Source: Bordetella avium (lineage in GTDB: Bacteria > Pseudomonadota > Gammaproteobacteria > Burkholderiales > Burkholderiaceae_B). From it: a DNA stretch of 64,000 bases. Positions 26,612-35,420 of this stretch are shown piece by piece; the first letter of the stretch is position 1, and each line of letters begins with the position of its first letter. The DNA is taken from the NCBI RefSeq assembly GCF_034424645.1, contig NZ_CP139969.1:1984001-2048000 (forward strand), read 5' to 3'. The notes beneath the pieces are model-generated. The model was not told where the DNA came from. It made no database searches and was given only the letters and a program-made list of their open reading frames with translations. Made by a program: the position numbers and the translations under genes.

Positions 26612-29188
26612 ATGAATCCCACTGATCTTCACCCTATCAAGGAACGCATGCAGGCCGCGCGGGCGGCGGCGATTGCGGATTTTCGCCAGCACCTCCGCCC
26701 CGACCCCCTGTTATCCGAGTTACGCCGCATCGTCGATCAGGCGCTGCGTGACTTACTCAAGCTCTGCCCGCTGCCTGCGGGCGCCACATTGGCAGCGGTA
26801 GGCGGGTATGGCCGGGGCGAGCTGTATCCGCACTCTGATGTGGATCTGCTGATTCTGCTGCCGCGTGCGCCTGACGGCCCCGACGAGAGCGCCATCGAGA
26901 CACTGGTGGCGTCGCTGTGGGACCTGGGCCTGGAGCCGGGGCATAGCGTGCGTACGCTGGCCGAATGCGAAACCGAGGCCAGCGCCGACATCACGGTCGA
27001 GACCGCCTTGTTGGAGTCGCGCTGGCTCGCCGGCAGCCGCAGCCTGATGAAGCAGTTCGAGACCGCCATGACGGCGCGCCTGGACGCCCGCGCTTTTTTT
27101 CGGGCCAAACGGGTGGAGATGCAGCAACGCCATGCGCGGTATCAGGACACGCCCTACGCCCTGGAGCCCAACAGCAAAGAATCGCCGGGCGGCCTGCGTG
27201 ACCTGCAGGTGATTTTATGGATGGCTCGCGCAGCCGGTTTTGGCCGCAATTGGCGCGCCGTGGCGCAGGCCGGGCTGCTGACGGCCCCTGAGGCGCGAGA
27301 TTTGCGCCGTGCGGAGCAGGCCTTCAAGCGCTTGCGTATTGAGCTGCATCTGCTGACCCGCCGCCGCGAGGACCGCCTGCTATTTGACCTGCAGCCAACA
27401 CTGGCCGAGGTATACGGCATCGCAACCACGACGACACGGCGCGCCAGCGAATTGCTGATGCAACGCTATTACTGGGCCGCGCGCCTGGTGACGCAGCTCA
27501 ATGTGATTCTGATACAGAATATCGAAGAGCGCCTGTTCCCCCGTCCTGAGAGCGATGCCCGCGCTATCGATGAAGAGTTCCGCAGCCTGCACGGCCGCCT
27601 GGACATCATTCGCGAGGACTGTTTCGAGCGTAACCCCACCCTGCTGCTGCGCGCTTTTCTGGTGATGCAGCAACATCCGGGCTTGAGCGGAATGTCGGCG
27701 CGCACGCTGCGCGCAATCTGGCATTCCAGACATCGCATCGACGCGCAGTTCCGCCGCAACCCGGTAAACCGGAAACTATTCCTGCAAATTCTGCAACAGC
27801 CTCGCGGCATCGTTCACGAGCTGCGGCGCATGACCATGCTGAATATCCTGCCGCGCTATCTGCCGGTATTCCGGCGCATCGTCGGGCAAATGCAGCATGA
27901 TCTATTCCATGTCTATACGGTCGATCAGCATACCCTGGCCGTTATTCGGAATTTGCGGCGTTTCACGATGCCCGAGCATGCCTCGGAGTACCCGCTGGCC
28001 AGCCAGGTGATGGCAGGGCTGGATCGCCACTGGCTGCTCTACGTCGCTGCTTTGTTTCATGACATTGCCAAAGGTCGCGGCGGCGATCACTCTGAGCTGG
28101 GTGCGCGCGACGCGCGCCGCTTTGCTCAAGAGCACGGCCTGGCGCCTGAAGACGCCGAGTTGGTGGAGTTTTTAGTGCGCCAGCACCTGCTGATGTCTGC
28201 CGTGGCACAAAAACGCGACCTCTCCGACCCCGAGGTCATCAATGAGTTTGCCCGTCAGGTCAAGGACGAGCGGCATCTGAACGCACTGTATTTGCTGACC
28301 GTGGCCGATATCCGAGGAACCAGCCCCAAGGTCTGGAATGCCTGGAAGGGCAAGCTGCTGGAGGATCTTTATCGCCTGACGCTGGCCGCGCTGGGCGGCG
28401 CTCAGGATACGCGCACCGTGCTGGCCGAACGCAAGGAAGAGGCAGCAAGACTGCTACGCCTGGCAGGGTTGCGCGACGATGCCCGCGATGCTTTCTGGCA
28501 ACAGCTTGATGTGGCGTATTTCCTGCGTCACGACGCCTCGGAAATCGCCTGGCACACGCGCCACCTTTACTATCAGGTTCAGCCCGACAAGCCGGTGGTC
28601 AAAGTGCGCCCCACCGAAGAAGGTTCGGGCTTGCAAATCATGGTCTACACCCGTGATACGCCCGATCTGTTCATGAATACCTGCGCCTACTTCGATGGCA
28701 AGGCCTTCAGTATTCAGGATGCACGCATCCACACCACCCGGCAGGGCTGGGCATTGGACAGTTTTATTGTGCTGCCCGCCGAGCCGCTGGCAGATCTGCG
28801 CGCCCAGGCGGCACTGGTCGAACACGAACTGGCCGAAAGGCTGCGTCAGGCCCAAGGCGGAGCACGGCTTGCGGATGTGCGCGTTTTCCATCGCAACCGG
28901 CAATCCCGGGTCTCGCGGGTGTTTCCTGTCATGCCTCAGGCGGAATTGCATCCCGACGAGCGCAGTCAGTCGTGGCGTTTGTCTGTCACCGCGACCGACC
29001 GCCCTGGCCTGCTGCACGCGCTCGCCCGCGTCATGGCGGAAAACGGCGTCAATCTCATCATGGCCAAGATCATGACGCTGGGCGACCGGGTCGAGGACGT
29101 GTTCATCATTTCCGGCGCCGTGCTTGAACGCCCGCGCACTCAGATGCAGTTTGAACATGCTGTGCTGGATGCCCTGGCCGGGGAATAA
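26612..29188 (+). CDS. glnD: [Protein-PII] uridylyltransferase / uridylyl-removing enzyme
   Basis: An 858-residue bifunctional nitrogen sensor that uridylylates PII when glutamine is low and deuridylylates it when glutamine is high. Domain order: nucleotidyltransferase (GGYGRGELYPHSDVDLLIL, about 68-88, with two catalytic Asp), a helical linker (PNSKESPGGLRDLQVI), the HD hydrolase domain (LFHDIAKGRGGDHSELGARD, about 480-500), and two C-terminal ACT domains (LQIMVYTRDTPDLFMNTCAY and LSVTATDRPGLLHALARVMA) that bind glutamine. Both activities look intact. The ATG is 24 bases after map. Confidence 0.97.
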   Translation: MNPTDLHPIKERMQAARAAAIADFRQHLRPDPLLSELRRIVDQALRDLLKLCPLPAGATLAAVGGYGRGELYPHSDVDLLILLPRAPDGPDESAIETLVASLWDLGLEPGHSVRTLAECETEASADITVETALLESRWLAGSRSLMKQFETAMTARLDARAFFRAKRVEMQQRHARYQDTPYALEPNSKESPGGLRDLQVILWMARAAGFGRNWRAVAQAGLLTAPEARDLRRAEQAFKRLRIELHLLTRRREDRLLFDLQPTLAEVYGIATTTTRRASELLMQRYYWAARLVTQLNVILIQNIEERLFPRPESDARAIDEEFRSLHGRLDIIREDCFERNPTLLLRAFLVMQQHPGLSGMSARTLRAIWHSRHRIDAQFRRNPVNRKLFLQILQQPRGIVHELRRMTMLNILPRYLPVFRRIVGQMQHDLFHVYTVDQHTLAVIRNLRRFTMPEHASEYPLASQVMAGLDRHWLLYVAALFHDIAKGRGGDHSELGARDARRFAQEHGLAPEDAELVEFLVRQHLLMSAVAQKRDLSDPEVINEFARQVKDERHLNALYLLTVADIRGTSPKVWNAWKGKLLEDLYRLTLAALGGAQDTRTVLAERKEEAARLLRLAGLRDDARDAFWQQLDVAYFLRHDASEIAWHTRHLYYQVQPDKPVVKVRPTEEGSGLQIMVYTRDTPDLFMNTCAYFDGKAFSIQDARIHTTRQGWALDSFIVLPAEPLADLRAQAALVEHELAERLRQAQGGARLADVRVFHRNRQSRVSRVFPVMPQAELHPDERSQSWRLSVTATDRPGLLHALARVMAENGVNLIMAKIMTLGDRVEDVFIISGAVLERPRTQMQFEHAVLDALAGE

Positions 29189-29358
29189 GGTCGGCCAAGA
29201 GATGACGCCTGAACGGCTCGCCGGATTTTTTGCGGTTTTTCGCTGCGGCATGCCTTGCGCCGGCGGTTTCCAGGGACGCGTTCGAGAATTTTTATCCGAC
29301 CTGCCTGACCAATCTGCGCTGGCTATTACAGCGCCCTACTTCTAGGACCATCCAAATA

Positions 29359-29844
29359 ATGACCCCACCCGCCTCCACCGCCCGCCGGCGCCTGCTGCTG
29401 TTGATCGCCCTGTTCTGCTTCGGCGCGGTCGGCCTGGCCTTGATATCGCAATACGCTTTTGACATGGCGCCTTGCGCCTGGTGCGTCATGCAACGCATGA
29501 TTTACCTTGCCATGGGACTGATCGCCCTTTTTGCTGCCGTCGGCTCTCCGGCGCTAGCGCGTGTGGGCGCCTTGCTGGCCGCCATCTTGTCGGCCTGCGG
29601 CATAGCGGCGGCCTGGTATCAATACAGTGTGGCGGCCAAGATGCTGTCCTGCGACCAAACCTTTGCCGACCGTTTCGTCAACGGCACCGGACTGGATGCC
29701 GCTGTGCCCTCCGTTTTCGGGATTTTCGCCACCTGCATGGACGCCATGGTTAGTGTGCTGGGCATCGAATACGCAATCTGGAGCCTCGCGCTGTTCGTGA
29801 TCCTGTTGATTCTGGCGCTGTTTGCGCTCTTCAAACGCCACTGA
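29359..29844 (+). CDS. dsbB: Disulfide bond formation protein DsbB
   Basis: A 161-residue quinone-dependent membrane oxidoreductase that re-oxidises periplasmic DsbA. Four transmembrane helices are predicted by eye (about 10-30, 44-62, 68-88, 140-158). The first cysteine pair is C39-x-x-C42 in MAPCAWCVMQRM, at the usual loop 1 position; the second pair is C98 (MLSCDQTF) and C126 (FATCMDAM). The ATG at 29359 follows the glnD-dsbB spacer. The longer open frame starting at 29230 adds 43 residues that do not match the family, so I reject that start. DsbA is not in the window. Confidence 0.95.
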   Translation: MTPPASTARRRLLLLIALFCFGAVGLALISQYAFDMAPCAWCVMQRMIYLAMGLIALFAAVGSPALARVGALLAAILSACGIAAAWYQYSVAAKMLSCDQTFADRFVNGTGLDAAVPSVFGIFATCMDAMVSVLGIEYAIWSLALFVILLILALFALFKRH

Positions 29845-30005
29845 GCGCCAGGGTCCGACCAGCTATGCAGAAATAATTCGGTTTGCTGTGATCGGCGACA
29901 TCTTCATGAGCGCTCTGCCCCGCCGAGCCGAATGCATTGCCGACCGAACTCTGTTTGCGGCTACAGGTGCATCCAAGGCCGCAACAAGCTGCAAACACCG
30001 CCCCT

Positions 30006-30908
30006 TCAGGCAGGCGCGTATTGCGCCGCCTGGGTCTTGATCCACTGCCGAAAAGCCTGTAGCGGCGGATGGTTGCTCCGCCCCGGAGGCCAGGCCAGGT
30101 AATAGCGCTCGGCGCTTTCTATCGGCGCATCGACCGCTTCCACCAGTTCGCCACGCGCCAGCTCTTCCTCGATGAGAAAGCGCGGCAGCAGGGCCACCCC
30201 CAGGCCGGCAATGGCCGCCTGGGCTGCGATGGCGAACTGATCCACCAACATGCCGCCAGCACGTTGGCGCGTGAAGCCATGGGCCTGAAACCAGCGCTCC
30301 CAGGCATCGGGCCTGGATACGAGCAATAACAAGGGCGCGTTCAACAGGTCGGCAGGCGCAGCAAAGCCGTACTGTGCCCGTAGCGCCTTGCTGCAAGCGG
30401 GCACTACGGTTTCACACATCAGCTGCTCAAGCTCCGCACCGCCCCAGTTGGGCTGGCCGAAATGGATGGCGGCGTCCAGTGTATCGGCCTGGAAATCAAA
30501 GGGTGCCAGCCGTGTAGTCAGGTTGATGGTGATGCCTGGATGAGACTGCAAAAAACCCGGCAGGCGGGGCGCCAGCCAGCGCGTGCCGAAGGTGGGGAGG
30601 ATGGCGAGACTGAGGGTGCCGCCTGCCGGGTTGGCACAAAAGCCCAAGGTGGCCTGGGCGATCTGTTGCAAAGCCTGGCGCACCTGTAACGCGTAGCCCT
30701 CCCCTGCTGCGGTGAGCGTCACCTGCTGGCGCTCACGGGTGAACAGTGGCGCACCCAGCATGTCCTCCAGCGCCCGGATCTGCCGACTGACCGCGCTTTG
30801 GGTCAGATTCAATTCGGCGGCAGCGGCGGTAAAGCTCAGATGCCGGGCCGCCGCCTCGAAAGCGCACAAACCGGACATGGGAGGAAGGAAGCGACGAGAA
30901 AAAGACAT
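30006..30908 (-). CDS. LysR-family transcriptional regulator (GcvA/DsdC-like)
   Basis: A 300-residue regulator. The N-terminal winged helix-turn-helix (about 11-70) reads FEAAARHLSFTAAAAELNLT followed by QSAVSRQIRALEDMLGAPLF. The effector domain (about 95-295) resembles the GcvA/AmpR type, with LAILPTFGTRWLAPRLPGFL. It is divergent from the HglS-type dioxygenase gene, so control of that gene, probably in response to a lysine-derived or related acid, is likely but inferred. A perfect inverted repeat lies four bases upstream of its own start codon and suggests autorepression. No strong ribosome site is visible, so the start could be the internal ATG at 30878. Confidence 0.9.
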   Translation of the reverse strand: MSFSRRFLPPMSGLCAFEAAARHLSFTAAAAELNLTQSAVSRQIRALEDMLGAPLFTRERQQVTLTAAGEGYALQVRQALQQIAQATLGFCANPAGGTLSLAILPTFGTRWLAPRLPGFLQSHPGITINLTTRLAPFDFQADTLDAAIHFGQPNWGGAELEQLMCETVVPACSKALRAQYGFAAPADLLNAPLLLLVSRPDAWERWFQAHGFTRQRAGGMLVDQFAIAAQAAIAGLGVALLPRFLIEEELARGELVEAVDAPIESAERYYLAWPPGRSNHPPLQAFRQWIKTQAAQYAPA

Positions 30909-30911
30909 GCT

Positions 30912-30932
30912 GTCATTCTAATTTGGAATGAC
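30912..30932. promoter_or_regulatory. Perfect inverted repeat, probable LysR-type operator
   Basis: GTCATTC-N7-GAATGAC, with 7-bp arms and no mismatch, containing a T-N11-A core. It is four bases upstream of the LysR start codon and about 120 bases upstream of the divergent dioxygenase gene. This is typical of a LysR recognition site that also represses its own gene. Confidence 0.65.
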
Positions 30933-31053
30933 CTCAAGCATAAACATCGTTTGACCTCGAGGAAAGCTCGCAACAGAATCCCCGCCTTACCTAAACACCA
31001 TGCTGATTCGGCATGATATCGGTCGGTCAGAGACCGTCTTTCCCAGGAAGCCC

Positions 31054-32397
31054 ATGTCCCATCCTCTCTTTGTGTCCAGCGATGAAATCCGCAGCCGCTT
31101 TGCCGAGGCAATGTCGCAGATGTACCGCGATGAGGTCCCGCAATACGGCACCTTGCTGGAACTGGTTGCCGACATCAATACCCGTGTCCTAGATGCGCAG
31201 CCCGAGCTGCGCGCGCAGATGCAGGCAAGCGGTGAGTTGCAACGGCTTAACGCAGAACGCCATGGCGCAATACGTCTGGGCACCGCCCGGGAACTGGCGA
31301 TGATCCGGCGTGTATTCGCCGTGATGGGCATGGCGCCTGTAGGTTATTACGATCTCTCTGTGGCCGGAGTGCCCGTGCACTCCACGGCGTTTCGTCCCGT
31401 GCATGAGGCGGCCCTGCGTCACAACCCCTTCCGGGTTTTCACCTCGCTCTTGCGCCTGGAGCTGATCGAAGACCCGGTACTGCGCGCGACGGCGCAAGGG
31501 ATTCTGGCCGAACGCGAGATTTTCTCGGTTCGTGCGCGGGAACTGCTGGAGCAGGCCGAACGCGACAGCGGCTTGAGCAGCGCAGACGCTGACGAGTTTG
31601 TGGCGGAAACGCTCAATACCTTCCGCTGGCAGGCACAGGCGACGGTCACGGCCCAGACTTACCGCGACCTGCTCGGCATGCACAGGCTGGTCGCTGATGT
31701 GGTCTGCTTCCGCGGCCCGCATATCAACCACCTTACCCCCCGCACGTTGGATATCGACGCCGCGCAGCATGAAATGCCCAGGCGCGGGATTGCCGCCAAA
31801 GAAGTGATCGAAGGCCCGCCGCGCCGCCGCCATCCTTTGCTCTTGCGCCAGACCAGCTTTAAAGCGCTGGAAGAAAACATCGGTTTTCTGGATGCCAGCG
31901 GCACGCACACCGCCCGTTTTGGCGAGATCGAACAGCGCGGCATGGCGCTCACCCGCAAAGGCCGGCAGCGCTATGACGAATTGCTGGCCCGAGCGCGCGC
32001 GGCCGGCACGGACTACGAAAGCCGTCTTGCGGAATCGTTCCAGGATTTCCCCGATGACTTGGAAACCATCCATGAGCAGGGACTGGCTTTCTTCAGCTAT
32101 ACGCTGACGGCCAAAGGAGAAGCCGCCGCAGGGCAAGTATCGGGCCTGGACCTGCAAGCCTTGCTGACCGCAGGCTATGTGCAGGCCTATCCTATCGTCT
32201 ACGAGGATTTTCTTCCCGTAAGCGCCGCCGGTATTTTCCAGTCAAATCTGGGCGATGCGGAGCAGCGCAGCTACGCCGCCAATGCCGCGCAATCGGCTTT
32301 CGAAACGGATCTGGGCGCAAAGGTGCTGGACGAGATCGCGCTGTATGAGGCAATGCAGCAGCGGTCGATCGAGGCGCTGTACCAGCGCCTGTCTTGA
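31054..32397 (+). CDS. hglS: 2-oxoadipate dioxygenase/decarboxylase (HglS/YdcJ, DUF1338)
   Basis: A 447-residue non-heme iron enzyme of the DUF1338 family. In Pseudomonas putida HglS converts 2-oxoadipate to D-2-hydroxyglutarate in D-lysine catabolism. The start MSHPLFVSSDEIRSRFAEAM follows a CAGGAA site; the 18 upstream codons are not needed. The family motifs are present: RHGAIRLGT (H70 and R74, matching by number the published metal ligand and substrate Arg), PVHSTAFRPV, and FRGPHINHLTPR with H226. The third ligand Glu is E291 or E293 in RFGEIEQRGM. No other lysine-pathway genes are nearby, so the substrate in this organism is inferred. It is divergent from a LysR gene and convergent with purF. 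Confidence 0.85.
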   Translation: MSHPLFVSSDEIRSRFAEAMSQMYRDEVPQYGTLLELVADINTRVLDAQPELRAQMQASGELQRLNAERHGAIRLGTARELAMIRRVFAVMGMAPVGYYDLSVAGVPVHSTAFRPVHEAALRHNPFRVFTSLLRLELIEDPVLRATAQGILAEREIFSVRARELLEQAERDSGLSSADADEFVAETLNTFRWQAQATVTAQTYRDLLGMHRLVADVVCFRGPHINHLTPRTLDIDAAQHEMPRRGIAAKEVIEGPPRRRHPLLLRQTSFKALEENIGFLDASGTHTARFGEIEQRGMALTRKGRQRYDELLARARAAGTDYESRLAESFQDFPDDLETIHEQGLAFFSYTLTAKGEAAAGQVSGLDLQALLTAGYVQAYPIVYEDFLPVSAAGIFQSNLGDAEQRSYAANAAQSAFETDLGAKVLDEIALYEAMQQRSIEALYQRLS

Positions 32398-32408
32398 TGG
32401 CAAGGGTG

Positions 32409-32439
32409 CGTTCCCCTGCGCGGAAGGCGCAGGGGAACG
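32409..32439. terminator. Strong hairpin between hglS and purF, bidirectional terminator
   Basis: A perfect 13-bp stem CGTTCCCCTGCGC / GCGCAGGGGAACG with a five-base loop. It lies in the 46-base gap between the convergent hglS and purF stops. Only a short T-run (GCCTTTAG) follows on the plus strand, but the position fits a shared terminator. Confidence 0.75.
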
Positions 32440-32443
32440 GCCT

Positions 32444-33964
32444 TTAGGCGTCGCTTGCCACGTGGCCCATATTGAAGCGCATGCCGCCAGCTTCATTTTC
32501 ATCGGCCGGCGTTTCACGCGATTGCCCCAGGCGGTCCAGATATTCCGCCGTGATGTCGCCAGTAATGTACTGACCATCAAAGCAGGATGCTTCGAAACGG
32601 CGCAGCGCCGGATTGATATCGCGCACGGCCTGCTGCATATCGTTCAGGTCTTGGTAGACCAGCGCATCGGCGCCAATGGCGCGGGCGATTTCGTCATCGG
32701 TGCGACCGGTGGCGATGAGTTCCTTCTGGGTCGGCATGTCGATGCCATACACATTGGGAAAGCGCACCGGAGGCGCAGCGGACGCGAAATACACCTTGTT
32801 GGCGCCCGCCGCGCGAGCCATGTCGACGATTTCACGGCTGGTTGTTCCGCGCACGATGGAGTCGTCCACCAGCAGCACATTCTTGCCCTTGAACTCCATA
32901 CCGATGGCATTGAGCTTCTGACGCACCGATTTCCGGCGCACGGCCTGACCCGGCATGATGAAAGTGCGGCCCACATAGCGGTTTTTGATGAGGCCTTCGC
33001 GATAATCGAGATTCAGGCGGGCAGCCAACTGCATGGCGGCCGGGCGCGAAGAATCCGGGATGGGCATGACCACATCGATGTCGCCCAAACGCATATTGCG
33101 CGCGACCTTGTCGGCCAGGTACTCACCCATGCGCAGCCGGGCATCGTAGACCGACACGCCGTCTATCAGAGAGTCCGGGCGGGCAAAGTATACGTACTCG
33201 AAAATGCAGGGCACAAGTTCGGCGTTCTCGGCGCACTGACGGCTGTACAGGCGGCCGTCGAGGTCGATGAACACGGCTTCGCCAGGCTGAACATCGCGCA
33301 CAAAACTAAAACCGCTGCCATCGAGCGCGACGGACTCGGAGGCGACCATCCACTCTACGCCTTCTTCGGTGTCCTGGCGGCCGATGCACAAAGGGCGGAT
33401 GCCGTGCGGATCGCGAAAAGCCAGCAGACCATAGCCGGATATCTGAGCCACCACAGCATAAGCGCCGCGCACACGATTGTGGACCGCCGACACAGCGCGG
33501 AAGATCGCATCGTCATCGAGGGAAACACCGCTGGCGGCCGATTGCAGCTCGTGCGCCAGCACGTTGAGCAAGACTTCGGAGTCGGAATTGGTGTTGATGT
33601 GACGCCGATCGACACGGTAGAGCGACTCGCGCAGCTCGCGCCAGTTGGTCAGGTTGCCGTTGTGCGCGAACATGATGCCAAAGGGTGCGTTCACATAGAA
33701 GGGCTGAGCCTCTTCTTCACTGGCGCTGGAGCCCGCTGTGGGGTAGCGCACCTGCCCCACGCCGCTGGTACCCGGCAGCGCCCGCATGTTTCGCGTGCGA
33801 AAAACGTCGCGAACAAGACCATGGGCCTTGTACATGTTGAACTGATTGCCGTGCATCGTTGCGATGCCCGCGGCGTCCTGGCCGCGGTGCTGCAGCAACA
33901 GCAGGCTGTCATAGAGCAGCTGGTTGACCGGCCCGCGCCCGATGACCCCGACGATTCCACACAT
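32444..33964 (-). CDS. purF: Amidophosphoribosyltransferase
   Basis: A 506-residue enzyme making 5-phosphoribosylamine from PRPP and glutamine, the first step of purine synthesis. The N-terminal class II glutaminase begins MCGIVGVIG with catalytic Cys2. The phosphoribosyltransferase domain carries the PRPP loop [40 protein letters not shown] and [16 protein letters not shown] are conserved. It is directly downstream of cvpA (42-base gap), the classic cvpA-purF arrangement. Confidence 0.97.
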   Translation of the reverse strand: MCGIVGVIGRGPVNQLLYDSLLLLQHRGQDAAGIATMHGNQFNMYKAHGLVRDVFRTRNMRALPGTSGVGQVRYPTAGSSASEEEAQPFYVNAPFGIMFAHNGNLTNWRELRESLYRVDRRHINTNSDSEVLLNVLAHELQSAASGVSLDDDAIFRAVSAVHNRVRGAYAVVAQISGYGLLAFRDPHGIRPLCIGRQDTEEGVEWMVASESVALDGSGFSFVRDVQPGEAVFIDLDGRLYSRQCAENAELVPCIFEYVYFARPDSLIDGVSVYDARLRMGEYLADKVARNMRLGDIDVVMPIPDSSRPAAMQLAARLNLDYREGLIKNRYVGRTFIMPGQAVRRKSVRQKLNAIGMEFKGKNVLLVDDSIVRGTTSREIVDMARAAGANKVYFASAAPPVRFPNVYGIDMPTQKELIATGRTDDEIARAIGADALVYQDLNDMQQAVRDINPALRRFEASCFDGQYITGDITAEYLDRLGQSRETPADENEAGGMRFNMGHVASDA

Positions 33965-34006
33965 GGTGAGTTCCTAGTAGAGATAAAACGTAAAACACTC
34001 AGTAAT

Positions 34007-34495
34007 TCAATAAGGCAGCCATTGGGCCAGCGACGGCGGCAAGGCGGCTTTGATATGCAGGACGGCCTGGGTGGCGGATTGCGAAAACATGGCGTGTTTC
34101 CACCAGTTTTCTTGAGGCAACGGCGTGTAGCCCGCCAACGCGACCAGCACCACAATAATGAGCAGACCCCGCGCCAATCCGAACACGGCGCCCAAGCCGT
34201 GATCCGCCGGCGACAGGCCGGTAGTGCGGATCAGGGCGGACAGGGTCATATTGACCAAGCCTACCGCCAGCAATACGACGATGAACACCGCCGCGTAGGC
34301 GACCCCCATGCGCAGCACTTCGGTATCTATATAGGGTTGCAGCCAGGTATAAACGGTCGGGCCCCACCAGATGGCTGCGGCGAAAGCAAGCAGGTAGGCC
34401 ACCAGCGAGAGCATTTCTTTCAAGAGGCCGCGCACCAGGCCGAGAACGCCCGACACGGCCAGAATCGCCATCACGACGAAGTCGAAACCAGTCAC
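34007..34495 (-). CDS. cvpA: CvpA family membrane protein
   Basis: A 162-residue protein with four or five transmembrane helices (first TGFDFVVMAILAVSGVLGLV). The family is named after its need for colicin V production; its molecular role is unclear. Conserved features are RGLLKEMLSLVAYLLAF and the Gly/Leu-rich repeat at GLGAVFGLARGLLIIVV. The start is GTG at 34495, overlapping the stop of the SPOR gene by four bases (GTGA), so the two are translationally coupled. It precedes purF. Confidence 0.93.
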   Translation of the reverse strand: MTGFDFVVMAILAVSGVLGLVRGLLKEMLSLVAYLLAFAAAIWWGPTVYTWLQPYIDTEVLRMGVAYAAVFIVVLLAVGLVNMTLSALIRTTGLSPADHGLGAVFGLARGLLIIVVLVALAGYTPLPQENWWKHAMFSQSATQAVLHIKAALPPSLAQWLPY

Positions 34496-35313
34496 TGCGC
34501 AGCGATAAAACCGTTGTCATAACCCAGAGTGCGCAAGCGCGCCTGGGCTGCTTGAGCCGCCTCACGCGACGGGAAGGGCCCGACCCGTAAGCGGTACTGC
34601 TGTTTACCATTGATGTTCGCGGCTTCGACGAAAGCGTTGGTCACGCCGGCCTGATGCAGCTTGCCGCGCCGCTCCTGCGCATCGGCCTGGGTGGTGTACG
34701 ACGCCACCTGCAGCACGAAATTACCATTGGCGGCGGACTTAGCTGCCGGCTTGGCTGCTGCCGCAGCCGGCGCGGGTGAGCGCCCCTCGAGCAGCGCAAG
34801 CGCACGCGCGCCATCATCAGAGCGAGTGGTATCGGGCTTGGGCTTTTCGACCGGCTTGATGGGTTGAGGTTTTTCAACAAGCCGAGGTGGCTCGTCCGGT
34901 TTGACTGCGGGCGGCGGCGTGGTGGCCGCGACCGGAGGCGGCACCGTCACGGGAGGCTGCGTGGCCACAGCAGGGGCTTGCGACGGCGCGGTGGGCTCGG
35001 TGCTGGCGGCGATATCGGGAGGAGCCGCGCTGGCAGGCGCAGCCGCACTCGGGGCAGGCTCGGAAAGATTGGGTTGGAACGGTGCGTTACGGTCCGGGAT
35101 GCGCACCGGAATGTTATCCGACACGGGGACAGGTTCGGAGTCGAGCACCATGGGTAGCACGATGACGGCGGCCAGCACCAAGGCGATAGCGCCGGCAAGC
35201 CGTCGCCGGGCACGGCCTCGCAACTCGGCCGCCTGGGCCTCGCTGGAGACCGACGGACGCGGCCGCGACGGCGAGGATTCGGAGGCAGAATCTTTGCGTG
35301 TGAACAAACCCAT
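34492..35313 (-). CDS. SPOR domain-containing membrane protein (DedD/FtsN-like)
   Basis: A 273-residue protein. A basic cytoplasmic N-terminus, with an ARRRLAGAIALVLAAVIVLP membrane segment (about 36-60), leads to a long Pro/Ala-rich periplasmic linker (about 90-185). The C-terminal SPOR domain (about 195-270) has NFVLQVASYTTQADAQERRG and QYRLRVGPFPSREAAQAAQA. SPOR domains bind septal peptidoglycan lacking stem peptides, so a role at the division site is likely, as for DedD. I chose ATG 35313 with AGGA at a normal distance over a GTG three codons earlier. It lies between folC and cvpA, as dedD does in E. coli. Confidence 0.88.
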   Translation of the reverse strand: MGLFTRKDSASESSPSRPRPSVSSEAQAAELRGRARRRLAGAIALVLAAVIVLPMVLDSEPVPVSDNIPVRIPDRNAPFQPNLSEPAPSAAAPASAAPPDIAASTEPTAPSQAPAVATQPPVTVPPPVAATTPPPAVKPDEPPRLVEKPQPIKPVEKPKPDTTRSDDGARALALLEGRSPAPAAAAAKPAAKSAANGNFVLQVASYTTQADAQERRGKLHQAGVTNAFVEAANINGKQQYRLRVGPFPSREAAQAAQARLRTLGYDNGFIAAQ

Positions 35314-35420
35314 GAAACTCACATCCTGGCGGCCGGCGAGGCGGCAACGCCTTGCACATGCCCTTGGTTGCTGACGGCAGGCCTTCGCGGTTGGCGATGG
35401 TGTCGTGGCATGGCTGCTGT

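Noticed and set aside
29202..29345. A 47-codon frame between glnD and dsbB starting at an ATG
   Set aside because: No family resemblance and only a weak ribosome site. The spacer is short and may simply be leader sequence. It cannot be excluded, but I cannot support it.
32255..34522. A 755-codon plus-strand frame across purF and cvpA
   Set aside because: It starts inside hglS in another frame and overlaps purF and cvpA antisense; no recognisable domains.
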